From NCBI GenBank assembly GCA_937944105.1, contig CALDZP010000046.1, positions 1 through 64,000 on the forward strand: a stretch of DNA of 64,000 nt, read 5' to 3'. The notes under the pieces are model-generated. The model saw only the letters and a program-made list of their open reading frames with translations, was not told the DNA's origin and did no database searches. Made by a program: the position numbers and the translations under genes. This document shows, piece after piece, positions 20,028-32,187 of the stretch. This stretch comes from an uncultured Ignavibacteria bacterium. GTDB lineage: Bacteria > Bacteroidota > Ignavibacteria > Ch128b. The stretch's first letter is position 1, and every line of letters starts with the position of its first letter.

Positions 20028-20138
20028 GACTGCCAGAGAGGAGGGAAACTCTGGCAGTAGGAGAATTACGAATTTAAGGAGGTCTAAGGAGGAGGTTTTA
20101 TCTTCTCAAATTCGTATGCAAATTTCTAAATTTTTTTT
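20028..20138 (+). ncRNA. Two-hairpin structured leader or small RNA with AGGAGG loops
   Basis: Hairpin 1 (20029-20058) is a perfect 10 bp stem (ACTGCCAGAG with CTCTGGCAGT) with the loop AGGAGGGAAA. Hairpin 2 (20067-20116) pairs TACGAATTT with AAATTCGTA, then after one A-C mismatch AGGAG with CTTCT, leaving the loop GTCTAAGGAGGAGGTTTTAT. A run of eight T follows at 20131-20138. Both loops present AGGAGG. The element ends about 70 bases before the nadA ATG, which has its own ribosome site. It may be a cis-regulator of nadA or a separate small RNA. It does not match the NAD-I riboswitch as remembered. Confidence 0.55.
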
Positions 20139-20210
20139 GAATATTTCAAATTGATGTTTGGTTTATTTTTAAAAGAAAACTAGCTTTGTAATTGAAAAGG
20201 AATTGTATCT

Positions 20211-21149
20211 ATGGACGTAATGACTGAATTAAATTTGAAACAAGAAATAAAAATTTTAAAAAAAGAACTTAATGCTATAATATTAGCACACTATTATCAA
20301 GAAGCAGATATACAAGACTTAGCTGATTTTGTTGGCGATAGTCTTGAGCTATCCAAACAAGCTGCTAAAACAAATGCTGATGTGATTGTTTTTGCTGGTG
20401 TTCATTTTATGGCAGAAACTGCAAAAATTCTAAATCCAACCAAAAAAGTTATCATTCCAGATATTACAGCGGGATGTTCACTTTCCGATAGTTGCCCTGC
20501 TACATTGTTTAAACAATTCCGTGACAAGCATCCAGAATATTACGCTGTTACTTATATAAATAGTAGTGCTGCTGTTAAGGCTTTGAGTGATATAATTTGT
20601 ACATCTTCAAATGCTGAAAAAATAATCCGTTCTATTCCTGAAAATCAAAAAATACTTTTTTCACCTGATAGAAACCTCGGTAGATATTTAATGGAAAAAA
20701 CAGGTCGTAAGATGCTTCTTTGGGACGGAACCTGTATAGTTCATGAACAGTTTGTTCAACAGAAAATTGAAAAGATAAAATTGGAAAATCCTGATGCATT
20801 ATTAATTGCGCATCCAGAATGCGAAGAAAAAGTCCTTGATATTTCTGATTTCATAGGTTCAACGAGTCAATTACTTAAGTTTGTCAAAGAAAACCCTGCC
20901 AAAAAATTTATTGTAGCTACAGAAGTAGGTATATTACATCAAATGAAAAAAAGTTGTCCAGATAAAATTTTTATCCCAGCTCCACCTGAAAATTCAACCT
21001 GCGCTTGCAACGAATGCCCTCACATGAAAAAAAATACACTTGAAAAACTATATTTATGCATGCTAGAACTTCAACCTGAAATAACCTTGCCTGATGATTT
21101 AATTAAAAAAGCGTATATACCAATTAAAAGAATGATGGATCTAAGTTAA
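20211..21149 (+). CDS. nadA: Quinolinate synthase A
   Basis: A 312-residue NadA, which condenses iminoaspartate with dihydroxyacetone phosphate to give quinolinate in NAD synthesis. The three cluster cysteines appear to be C89 (AGCSLSD), C175 (WDGTCIVH) and one of C261/C263/C266 in the tail [20 protein letters not shown] near residue 26 and the HPEC motif are also typical. The ATG follows AAAAGGA about ten bases upstream. NadB and NadC are not in the window. The leader at 20028-20138 may control it. Confidence 0.95.
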   Translation: MDVMTELNLKQEIKILKKELNAIILAHYYQEADIQDLADFVGDSLELSKQAAKTNADVIVFAGVHFMAETAKILNPTKKVIIPDITAGCSLSDSCPATLFKQFRDKHPEYYAVTYINSSAAVKALSDIICTSSNAEKIIRSIPENQKILFSPDRNLGRYLMEKTGRKMLLWDGTCIVHEQFVQQKIEKIKLENPDALLIAHPECEEKVLDISDFIGSTSQLLKFVKENPAKKFIVATEVGILHQMKKSCPDKIFIPAPPENSTCACNECPHMKKNTLEKLYLCMLELQPEITLPDDLIKKAYIPIKRMMDLS

Positions 21150-21156
21150 TATAAAA

Positions 21157-22382
21157 TTAAATTTTTTTTAGTACGATTCTCATTACACTCCCTTTTCCAG
21201 GTGTGCTCGATTTAACGAAAATTTTCCCCTTGTGATATTCTTCAACAATTCTTTTTGCTAAACTAAGACCAAGACCCCAACCTCTTTTCTTTGTGCTGAA
21301 TCCTGGTCGGAAAATTTCTTTTCTGAATTTTAAATCAATCCCTTTGCCAGTATCTATTACATCGATATAAATATTTTTCTTGTCTGACGATAGTTGATAA
21401 ATAATTTTTCCTGATTTTTCTTCTATTGCATCAATTGAATTCTTGGTAAGATTTTCTATTACCCATTCAAATAGTTCTGAATTTATTCTGGCAGTAAAGT
21501 TTTCTTTATCCGATTTAGTACCATTTTTCAACTCAATCTGAAGTTCTATATTTTTACCTGTTTGAGGAATTCTTCTCTCAAAGTAATTAATCACTCTTTC
21601 AATCAATTTAACTAAGTTTTCATTTTTCATTTCAGGAATTGATCCAATCTTCGAAAATCTATTTGCAACTTTCTTTAATCTTTCAAGATCATTTTCCACT
21701 TCAGAAATTAAATCATTCACTTTATCAGGATCTCTATAGTTTAATTTTAAAAGTTCAATCCAGCCCATCAGACTTGAAAGTGGTGTACCAAGTTGATGAG
21801 CTGTTTCACGAGATAAACCAACCCAAATTTTACTATGCTCATTTTTTTTAACATAACTAAATCCAATGTAAGCCATTAGAATAAACGCTGCTGCAATTAA
21901 CAATTGAACATAAGGATAATATTTTAATTGTTCTACAAGTTTCGAGTTACCATAATGAATCTTACTTAAAACAATTGAATCTGCATAAGTTACCAGTATT
22001 GGTTGATGATCTTTATCCATCTTTTCAATTAGACTTGAGATAAATCTTATTTTTTGCTCACGAGTCCAATTTGAATCAATTTCAACATTTCTAATTTCAG
22101 TGGGATTATCTGGATCAAAATTATTTTCAGAATCTGTCAAAATTAATGGGAAATCAATCTCCTGGATAATGTTTTCAAAGATGAATGTATAGTCTTTTTC
22201 AGGTTCATTTGAATTTGCAACATACTCAAGACCTTTTGCAAAAAGAGTAGCAACTCGTTTTTCTCTTTCTTGCAATTGCTTTACTACATTATTTGTGTAA
22301 ATCAAAGTTGATGCGGCAATTATTGTTGCAATGGCAAGAAGAATAAATTTAATGTACAAAGGGAATTCTCTTTTAAACTTTA

Positions 22383-22386
<4 letters not shown>
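21157..22386 (-). CDS. Membrane sensor histidine kinase
   Basis: A 409-residue sensor kinase. Membrane segments at about 9-31 and 159-179 bracket a periplasmic sensor of about 130 residues. H197 in RETAHQLGTPLSSL is the phospho-accepting residue. The ATPase domain has an N-box (NLTKNSIDA), DTGKGID and GWGLGLSLAKRIVEE. No response regulator is next to it, so its partner is elsewhere. It overlaps the upstream amidase gene by four bases (ATGA), which suggests that it watches the cell wall or is co-expressed with its remodelling enzyme. Confidence 0.93.
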
Positions 22387-25585
<3,199 letters not shown>

Positions 25586-25612
25586 TGTAGGTTTATGTAA
25601 AAAATAAAATTT

Positions 25613-25960
25613 TTAGTTTTGGTTTTGATAACTTTTAACAGCTTCTTCAACTGATTCGTAATGTTCAAATATGGTAATTAATTTAGTTATCATAAGAAGA
25701 CTTTGAATTTTCTCAGTCACATTAGCAAGTTTTAAATTTCCACCACCATTTTTCATTGTAGTTAATGCACTAATTAGAATTCCAAGCCCTGAGCTGTTAA
25801 TGAACTTAACATTTGAGAGGTCAATTACAACATTTTTTTTACCTTCATCTAAAAGTTTATGTAAAAGAGTATTTAATTCGGCAGCATCGGGGCCACCCAT
25901 TACATTTCCATGAAGTTCAAGAACAACGGCGTTGTAAAGTTCTTTTTGTTTAATTTTCAT
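25613..25960 (-). CDS. STAS-domain anti-sigma factor antagonist
   Basis: A 115-residue SpoIIAA/RsbV-like protein. The STAS fold is seen in the pattern AVVLELHGNV, VVIDLSNVKFINSSGLG and GGGNLKLANV; a serine of NSSGLG is the usual phosphorylation site. Such proteins free a sigma factor or other partner by binding an anti-sigma kinase. No RsbW-type kinase or RsbU phosphatase is nearby. It is placed between secF and purA and ends in its own terminator. Confidence 0.88.
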   Translation of the reverse strand: MKIKQKELYNAVVLELHGNVMGGPDAAELNTLLHKLLDEGKKNVVIDLSNVKFINSSGLGILISALTTMKNGGGNLKLANVTEKIQSLLMITKLITIFEHYESVEEAVKSYQNQN

Positions 25961-26038
25961 AAAAAGCCTATAATTTTATTGAAATATATTTACGATTCAA
26001 AGAACATTCAAGTTACATTTATACTTTTTTCAAAATTC

Positions 26039-27184
26039 TTAAAATTCAATTTTCCCTTTCTTTCTTTTCATCGACCAATCATATACTGTAGCAGATGCAA
26101 CATAAATTGATGAATATGTTCCAGTAATTATACCAACCAGGAATGTAAAAGCAAACCCTCGGTTTACTTCTCCACCGAAAAGGAGCAAAGCAAGAACAAC
26201 CAAAAATACTGTACCCGATGTAAGAATAGTTCTGGAAAGAGTTCTATTTATACTCATATTAATTAAATCCTTCAAATCCATTGTTTTATGGATTTTTAAA
26301 TTTTCTCTTATCCTATCAAATACTACAACCGTATCGTTAACAGAAAATCCTACCAGTGTTAAAAATGCTGCTATCACCGATTGAGTTATTTCAAGGTTTA
26401 AGCCTGGTAATAATCCATTAAAAAATGAAACAATACCCAGCGTAAACAAGACATCATGAAAGAGTGCAATAACGGCTCCAAATCCGAATACAAATTTGAA
26501 CCTAAATCCAAGATAGATAAGAATGACAATTAAGGAAAGTAAAATAGCTATAATCGCATCTCTTCTTAGTTCTTTTCCAATTTTTGGACCTACTTTATCT
26601 TCTTTAATAATTTCAAATGAATAATCCTTAAATTTTTTCTTTAAACCTTCTCTAATAAGATCAGATATTCCAACTCTAACAATGACATCTGTGTTAGTTT
26701 CTTCTTGAGAATATAATCCTGCTTGAAAACCTTTAGCAAGTAAATAATCCGTCACAATATTTGCTGAATCTGGCGAAGGGAATGTAAACACAATTGAGTT
26801 AATAGTTTTTTCTTTTATACTAAAAAGTGTATCAGGTATTAATTCAGTAATGGCTGCTTTTAAGTTAGTTACAATTTCATCGAATTGTTCTGAAGTAATT
26901 TCTTGAAGTGGGGTTCTGATTAAAACATTTTCTGAAGTGGTTCCAAAAGTTTTAACCTCAACATTACCTATTCCAATTTGACTTGCAGCCATTCGGACAT
27001 CACTGAGCTCAACGGGTTTATTAAAACTAACAATTACTTCTGTTCCACCTTTAAAATCAATTCCATAATCTAAGCCTTTAATAAGAACAGTCAAAAGACT
27101 TAAAAGTAATAAACTCGCAGAAATTTTATAGAATAATTTTCTTTTGCCGAGAAAATCTATATTAATATTTTCAAATAGTCTCAT
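26039..27184 (-). CDS. secF: Protein translocase subunit SecF
   Basis: A 381-residue SecF with six predicted membrane segments. DYGIDFKGGTEVIV near the N-terminus is the conserved D-F-x-G-G signature, and the C-terminal half has SVNDTVVVFDRIREN and TSGTVFLVVLALLLFGG. With SecD it uses the proton gradient to help proteins leave the Sec channel. It follows secD after a 15-base gap. Confidence 0.96.
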   Translation of the reverse strand: MRLFENINIDFLGKRKLFYKISASLLLLSLLTVLIKGLDYGIDFKGGTEVIVSFNKPVELSDVRMAASQIGIGNVEVKTFGTTSENVLIRTPLQEITSEQFDEIVTNLKAAITELIPDTLFSIKEKTINSIVFTFPSPDSANIVTDYLLAKGFQAGLYSQEETNTDVIVRVGISDLIREGLKKKFKDYSFEIIKEDKVGPKIGKELRRDAIIAILLSLIVILIYLGFRFKFVFGFGAVIALFHDVLFTLGIVSFFNGLLPGLNLEITQSVIAAFLTLVGFSVNDTVVVFDRIRENLKIHKTMDLKDLINMSINRTLSRTILTSGTVFLVVLALLLFGGEVNRGFAFTFLVGIITGTYSSIYVASATVYDWSMKRKKGKIEF

Positions 27185-27199
27185 ATTTTCTCCTGAATT

Positions 27200-29101
27200 C
27201 TAACCGAAGTTTGGTTTCTTACCTTGTTCTACGAATACATCAAAGATTAATCTAGTAATAAATAATTGTGTAAATAATGTAGCAGCAATACCAATCATTA
27301 AAGTAAGAGCAAAACCTTGAATGGGACCACTACCAAATTGATAAAGGATTAATCCAGTAAAGAATGTCGTAATGTTACCATCAAAAATTGCTGAGAACGC
27401 TTTGGAATAGCCCGCATCAATTGCTGCTTTAATTGTTTTACCAGTTTTTAATTCTTCACGAACTCTTTCATTCACAAGTACATTAGCGTCAACAGCCATA
27501 CCAATAGTTAATATAATACCCGCAATACCTGGTAATGTTAGAGTTGCACCAAAACCTGCAAGTACAGCAAGGATAAAAAAGACATTTAGAATTACTGCGA
27601 AATCGGCAACACCGCCTGCAAATCTATACCAGAAAACCATAAAAATAATAACAAGAACACCACCAAGTAATGCCGAGGTTATACCTTTCTGGATCGAGTC
27701 TTGACCCAGAGAGGGACCAATTACTCTTTCCTCAATGATTTCCACTGGTGCTGGTAATGCACCTGCTTTCAAAACAATTTCGAGAAGTTTAGCTTCATCA
27801 AGAGTTCCAATATTTTCAATTTGTGAACGGCCCCCTGTAATTTTACTTCTCACTGTAGGAGCTGAAAAAACAACACCATCAAGAATAATTGCAATTCTTT
27901 TATCAATGTTATTACCTGTGATCCTTGCCCAATCGCGTGCTCCTTCTGCATTCATTTCCATAGTTACTATAGGTGAACTTGTTTGCGGATCGAGTGTTGC
28001 TCTTGCATCTGTAATTACTCCACCTGTTAGTTCAGGGGTAGCTTTAACACAATATAATCTATAAATTCCCTGACCCTCTGCATAAAACTCTGGTCTGGCA
28101 CTCCATACGAATTTCACATCTTTTGGAATTACATTTTGAACCTCTGGTCGATTTAACATCAACTCTACTTTGCTTCTGTCGTTTTCCCTGACAAATAAAT
28201 CTGCTGTTTGAGATTGAGGATTGGGCATGGCTACTGTAAACAATGGATATTCTTTTGCAAACTCTTCCTGTGTCATTTGTTCAGGTGATTTTTTAGTGGT
28301 ATCGGTTTTAGTAGTATCACTTTGAAGGGTATCTTCTATAGATTTTCCAGCAAGAACTTTATTGATTTTTTCAAGGAGTGAAAATGTAAACTCAGGATCT
28401 TTTACAAGATTAAATTCAAGTAACGCTGTTCCTTGAAGTAACTGGCGAGCTTCTTCTTTTCTTGCAACACCAGGTAATTCTACTATAATTCTGCGTGAAC
28501 CTGATAAATGGATACTTGGTTCAGAGACACCATATTGATCAACTCGATTTCTAATAATTTCTTGAGCCCGGGTAACTGCATCTTCAGCTTGCTTTTCAAG
28601 CATACTGACTATTTTGTCATCATCATCTCTTATTTCTCCAAAATATCTGCTCAATCTGATACCTCTTTTTTTCGCTTCTTGAGCAAATACTTGTACAACT
28701 GGTTCCTCACTAATTTTTACAATATTTTCAGTTGCTCTGAGAATTTCATAAAAGTTCTCATCAGGGTTTTTAGCAAGCTTTTCCAAGAGTTTTAATGTAT
28801 TAACTTCAAGAACGATGTACATTCCACCTTGTAAATCAAGACCTAATTTTATTCTCTTCTCTCTAGCTTTTTTAATAGAGGGGTTAGCATTTCGAATACT
28901 ATCTTCAACTTGAGTTAAATATTTGTCTAATTCAGTAGGTTTTGCATTGGGATTTTCTTTTAAGAAAGATTCTTTCCGTTCTTGAAGGATTCTTTTAATT
29001 TCTTGTGTATTATAATAATCCTGGATTGTGGGATATAAAAAGTATATTCCCAAACCAATTATAGCTAATGTTAGAATGATTTTAAATCTGTATTTTTTCA
29101 T
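27200..29101 (-). CDS. secD: Protein translocase subunit SecD
   Basis: A 633-residue SecD. One N-terminal membrane segment is followed by IKLGLDLQGGMYIVLEV (the DLQGG signature) and a large periplasmic region, then five membrane segments with MAVDANVLVNERVREEL. An insertion of roughly 60 residues (about 240-300, rich in T, K, D and Q) enlarges the periplasmic part. It leads the secD-secF operon. Confidence 0.96.
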   Translation of the reverse strand: MKKYRFKIILTLAIIGLGIYFLYPTIQDYYNTQEIKRILQERKESFLKENPNAKPTELDKYLTQVEDSIRNANPSIKKAREKRIKLGLDLQGGMYIVLEVNTLKLLEKLAKNPDENFYEILRATENIVKISEEPVVQVFAQEAKKRGIRLSRYFGEIRDDDDKIVSMLEKQAEDAVTRAQEIIRNRVDQYGVSEPSIHLSGSRRIIVELPGVARKEEARQLLQGTALLEFNLVKDPEFTFSLLEKINKVLAGKSIEDTLQSDTTKTDTTKKSPEQMTQEEFAKEYPLFTVAMPNPQSQTADLFVRENDRSKVELMLNRPEVQNVIPKDVKFVWSARPEFYAEGQGIYRLYCVKATPELTGGVITDARATLDPQTSSPIVTMEMNAEGARDWARITGNNIDKRIAIILDGVVFSAPTVRSKITGGRSQIENIGTLDEAKLLEIVLKAGALPAPVEIIEERVIGPSLGQDSIQKGITSALLGGVLVIIFMVFWYRFAGGVADFAVILNVFFILAVLAGFGATLTLPGIAGIILTIGMAVDANVLVNERVREELKTGKTIKAAIDAGYSKAFSAIFDGNITTFFTGLILYQFGSGPIQGFALTLMIGIAATLFTQLFITRLIFDVFVEQGKKPNFG

Positions 29102-29442
29102 AGTAATCCACTCTTTATATGAGAAAATTTAGCCTTCAAATATATTATTTGAGGCTCTGAAAAACAATTAAAAAATGAATTTTCACTTTTTTAAGTAAAA
29201 TCTTTTGTGGGTTTTCTGTTAATTTTTCGATTTAATATCAACAAATATTTCAACTAAATTAAATCAAGCTTGAATTTTTAAAGTAGATTTTGAGAATCCT
29301 CATTAATTTAATAAATAAAAATTTTATTCAAGTTCAGTCCTTTGATTGTTATAATTATAAATTAAATCTTATTGTTTTTTAATGAGAGCTTTGCTGAATG
29401 ATTAAAATTAAGTCGATAATCGCAATATTAAATTATTTTTAA
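29102..29442. other. Gene-free spacer upstream of secD
   Basis: About 340 bases of AT-rich sequence, which should contain the secD promoter. No reading frame, hairpin terminator or motif was identified. Confidence 0.35.
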
Positions 29443-30060
29443 TTATTTCTTGAAAGGTAAAATATATTTCTGTTGAATATCAATTGGATATAATTCAAAG
29501 TTATCAACCCATACTCTTCCTCTTCCTATCAAGTTACATTTCACAATGATATACTGCAAGTCAGGGTTAATGGTTCTTACCCATGTGGTTAAATGATTCC
29601 AATCATTAGTACCTTTTAATGTATCGCTGAATGCTTGGGCTAATAAACTATCTTTATTGGACAATAATTCAATGCTCAGAAAAACAGCATTTACATTTTC
29701 AGTTCTAACTTTAGCATTAAAAATTAACTTTTTATTTATGGGAAAGTCAAAAATTTTTTGTTCAACCCAAAGATTTGTATTGTCTAAATCTGAAGTGATG
29801 TTCAAACTATAATTACCTTCAAATTTTACTATTTCATCAACAAAAGCAAAATATTTCATATTATTTCTAAAATTTTTCCACCAGTGTTCTAAGTCACCTG
29901 TTTCAAATCCAGGATTTTTTAACTTATTAACAGTAAATTCAACTTCGTTTACTGATTCGTCGATGGTTTTTCCATCCCTTGAAAAAATTACAGCTAACAT
30001 AATAATTATTGCTATTGCTAATAAGCTTAGAATTACTAGAAATTTTTTATTGTTTTTCAT
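29443..30060 (-). CDS. Membrane-anchored protein with a carbohydrate-binding-like domain
   Basis: A 205-residue protein with one N-terminal membrane segment (about residues 7-26). The rest resembles a CBM4/9-type jelly roll: NPGFETGDLEHWW near the start, a central YSLNITSD, and RVWVDNFELYP near the end, where such domains hold a calcium or sugar site. The function is unknown. It diverges from the glycosyltransferase with about 60 bases between the starts. Confidence 0.6.
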   Translation of the reverse strand: MKNNKKFLVILSLLAIAIIIMLAVIFSRDGKTIDESVNEVEFTVNKLKNPGFETGDLEHWWKNFRNNMKYFAFVDEIVKFEGNYSLNITSDLDNTNLWVEQKIFDFPINKKLIFNAKVRTENVNAVFLSIELLSNKDSLLAQAFSDTLKGTNDWNHLTTWVRTINPDLQYIIVKCNLIGRGRVWVDNFELYPIDIQQKYILPFKK

Positions 30061-30123
30061 AGTGTATCTATAATTGTTAATTTTATAAACAAATTTATCT
30101 CTAATAATTCTGATAAAAAATTT

Positions 30124-30951
30124 ATGCCTAGACTTTCACTTATAATTTCATTTTATAATCGAATTGATTATTTGAAACTTGTATTTGCCGGAATTGAAAA
30201 TCAAACTTTTGAAGATTTTGAAGTAATTATCGCTGATGATGGTTCCAATGAACTTATTGTTCAGGAGCTTAAAAGTTTTATTCAAAGATTCAGTTTCACT
30301 ACAATTCATTTATGGCATGAAGATCAAGGGTTCAGAAAAAACAAAATCTTAAACCACGCAATCAAACAAAGCAAATCAGATTATCTTGTATTCATAGATG
30401 GCGATTGTATACCCCATTCGGAATTTCTGAAAGAGCATTACGAAAATCGCGAAAAAAAGATTTGTTTGACCGGTAGACGAGTAAACTTGTCAAAAAATAT
30501 TACTGAAAAATTAACCCCTGATCTAATTAAAAATAAATTTCTGGAAAACAACAATTTGTTGTTATTTCTCGATAGTATTTTTAACAACACTGTTGATCCA
30601 GAAAAAGGAATTTATATTAAATCAAAATGGCTTAGAAAGATATTGAATAGAAAACAAAGAGGATTGCTCGGTTGCAATTTTTCAATTCATAAAGAGGACA
30701 TACTATCAGTAAATGGTTTTGATGAAAGATACATATATCCATCTATTGGAGAAGATAGTGATTTACAATTTAGACTTGAGTTGAACGGCGTAAAAATAAA
30801 ATCATTAAATAATATTGCAATACAATATCATCTTTACCATAAATTGCAGGATAGGAGTAAAGAGAACCTTAAAATTTTTGAAGAAGTAAAAAAATCGCGA
30901 ATTGCCTATACACCATTTGGCATTAAAAAACTAATTGTGTCTGATCACTAA
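30124..30951 (+). CDS. Family 2 glycosyltransferase
   Basis: A 275-residue GT-A fold enzyme. SLIISFYNRIDYLK opens the nucleotide-sugar domain, IADDGSNE is the first acidic motif, FIDGDCIPH is the DxD metal motif, and GEDSDLQFRLEL is the ED motif that binds the acceptor. The last part matches the galactosyltransferase-like C-terminal module. The sugar and acceptor are unknown. No clear ribosome site precedes the ATG. Its 3' end overlaps the end of ychF by 21 bases. Confidence 0.85.
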   Translation: MPRLSLIISFYNRIDYLKLVFAGIENQTFEDFEVIIADDGSNELIVQELKSFIQRFSFTTIHLWHEDQGFRKNKILNHAIKQSKSDYLVFIDGDCIPHSEFLKEHYENREKKICLTGRRVNLSKNITEKLTPDLIKNKFLENNNLLLFLDSIFNNTVDPEKGIYIKSKWLRKILNRKQRGLLGCNFSIHKEDILSVNGFDERYIYPSIGEDSDLQFRLELNGVKIKSLNNIAIQYHLYHKLQDRSKENLKIFEEVKKSRIAYTPFGIKKLIVSDH

Positions 30952-32013
30952 GATATCACCATCTTTAACAATATATTCTTTCCCTTCAAGTCTCCAGACT
31001 CCATGTTCCTTAGCTTTTGCGAAAGAACCATACTTAATGAAATCATCATAATGAACAACTTCAGCACGAATGAATTTGTGATAAAAGTCAGAATGAATTT
31101 CACCGGCTGCTTCTTGAGCATTCATACCTTTTCGAATTGTCCACGCACGAACTTCTTCTTCCCCTGCTGTAAAGAAAGATTGTAAACCCAGCAAGTCGTA
31201 TGATTCTCGAATTATTTTAGATAACGCAGATTCTTTAATTCCATATTCATCCATAAAAGATTTAGCTTCATCATCAGATAGTTCAGATAACTCCATTTCA
31301 ATTTTTCCATAGAATGCAATTGCACGAGTATTCCTGGAAATTTTAGTTTTTATTAAAGTATCAAAAAATTGATCTTCTTTATTTATTAAAGATTCATCAA
31401 GATTAAGAGCGATAAGCATAGGCTTAAGTGAAAGTAATTGATAAGCGCGAAGTATTTTTATTTCATCTTTTGTGAAATCTGCATCACGCAAGGGAATCTC
31501 TTTGTTTAGAATATCAAGACACTTTTCAAGAATGGGTATTTCCTTTTTTAGATTTTCATCTTGAGTTTTTTGAATTTGCTTTTTGATTTTCTCCAGACGA
31601 TTTTCAATAATCGATAAATCAGAAATTATAAATTCAGATTCAATAATATTAATATCTCTCATCATATCATTGGAACCATAAGGATGAGGTGCATACTCAT
31701 TTTCAAACAACCTGACAACTTGAATTAAGGCATCGTTATTTTTAACCTTTGCTAAAAAATTTGTTGTAAATTGAGGAGTACCTGTTTCTCCCTTTTGAAG
31801 TCCCACAACATCAACTATTTCAATAGTTGCATTTACTTTTTTCTTTGGTTTGAAAATCTCATATAATTTATCAAGTCGTTCATCCGGTACTTTTATTACT
31901 GCTTGATGTGTTTCGCCTTTCATCAATGAACTCTGATCTATATGTGTTTTTGTTAAAGTCTGAAACAAAGTCGTTTTACCTGAAAGTGGCAAGCCAATAA
32001 TCCCTATTTGCAT
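30931..32013 (-). CDS. ychF: YchF-type P-loop ATPase
   Basis: A 360-residue YchF/OLA1 protein of the TRAFAC class, which binds ribosomes and prefers ATP. GLPLSGKT is the P-loop (most YchF have GLPNVGKS), DVVGLQKG replaces the usual DIAGLVKGA, and NLDES provides the NxxE in place of NKxD that favours ATP. The helical RDINIIESEFIISDLSIIE and the C-terminal TGS domain ending in DGDILVIRHN are typical. It is a divergent but complete version. Confidence 0.9.
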   Translation of the reverse strand: MQIGIIGLPLSGKTTLFQTLTKTHIDQSSLMKGETHQAVIKVPDERLDKLYEIFKPKKKVNATIEIVDVVGLQKGETGTPQFTTNFLAKVKNNDALIQVVRLFENEYAPHPYGSNDMMRDINIIESEFIISDLSIIENRLEKIKKQIQKTQDENLKKEIPILEKCLDILNKEIPLRDADFTKDEIKILRAYQLLSLKPMLIALNLDESLINKEDQFFDTLIKTKISRNTRAIAFYGKIEMELSELSDDEAKSFMDEYGIKESALSKIIRESYDLLGLQSFFTAGEEEVRAWTIRKGMNAQEAAGEIHSDFYHKFIRAEVVHYDDFIKYGSFAKAKEHGVWRLEGKEYIVKDGDILVIRHN

Positions 32014-32113
32014 TATTTCTCCATTATTAAATTGAAAATCAAACTTAGACTAAAAAAGCAATTAATTATAACATGCAATTACATTACAAAAATATTGACG
32101 AACTTCAGTTATA

Positions 32114-32160
32114 ACAAAAAAAGAATGACCTGTAAATCGTGGTATGATTTACAGGTCATT
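32114..32160 (-). terminator. Strong intrinsic terminator after the GDSL gene
   Basis: A perfect 15 bp stem (AATGACCTGTAAATC with its complement) around a GTGGTAT loop, followed on the minus strand by a T-rich run. It lies about 27 bases after the GDSL stop codon. Confidence 0.9.
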
Positions 32161-32187
32161 TTGAAAGGAGGCATTAAAAAGATGTAA

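Noticed and set aside
20028-20138. NAD-I (nadA) riboswitch
   Set aside because: The conserved core of that riboswitch, as remembered, is not seen; the two AGGAGG-loop hairpins are different in shape and sequence.
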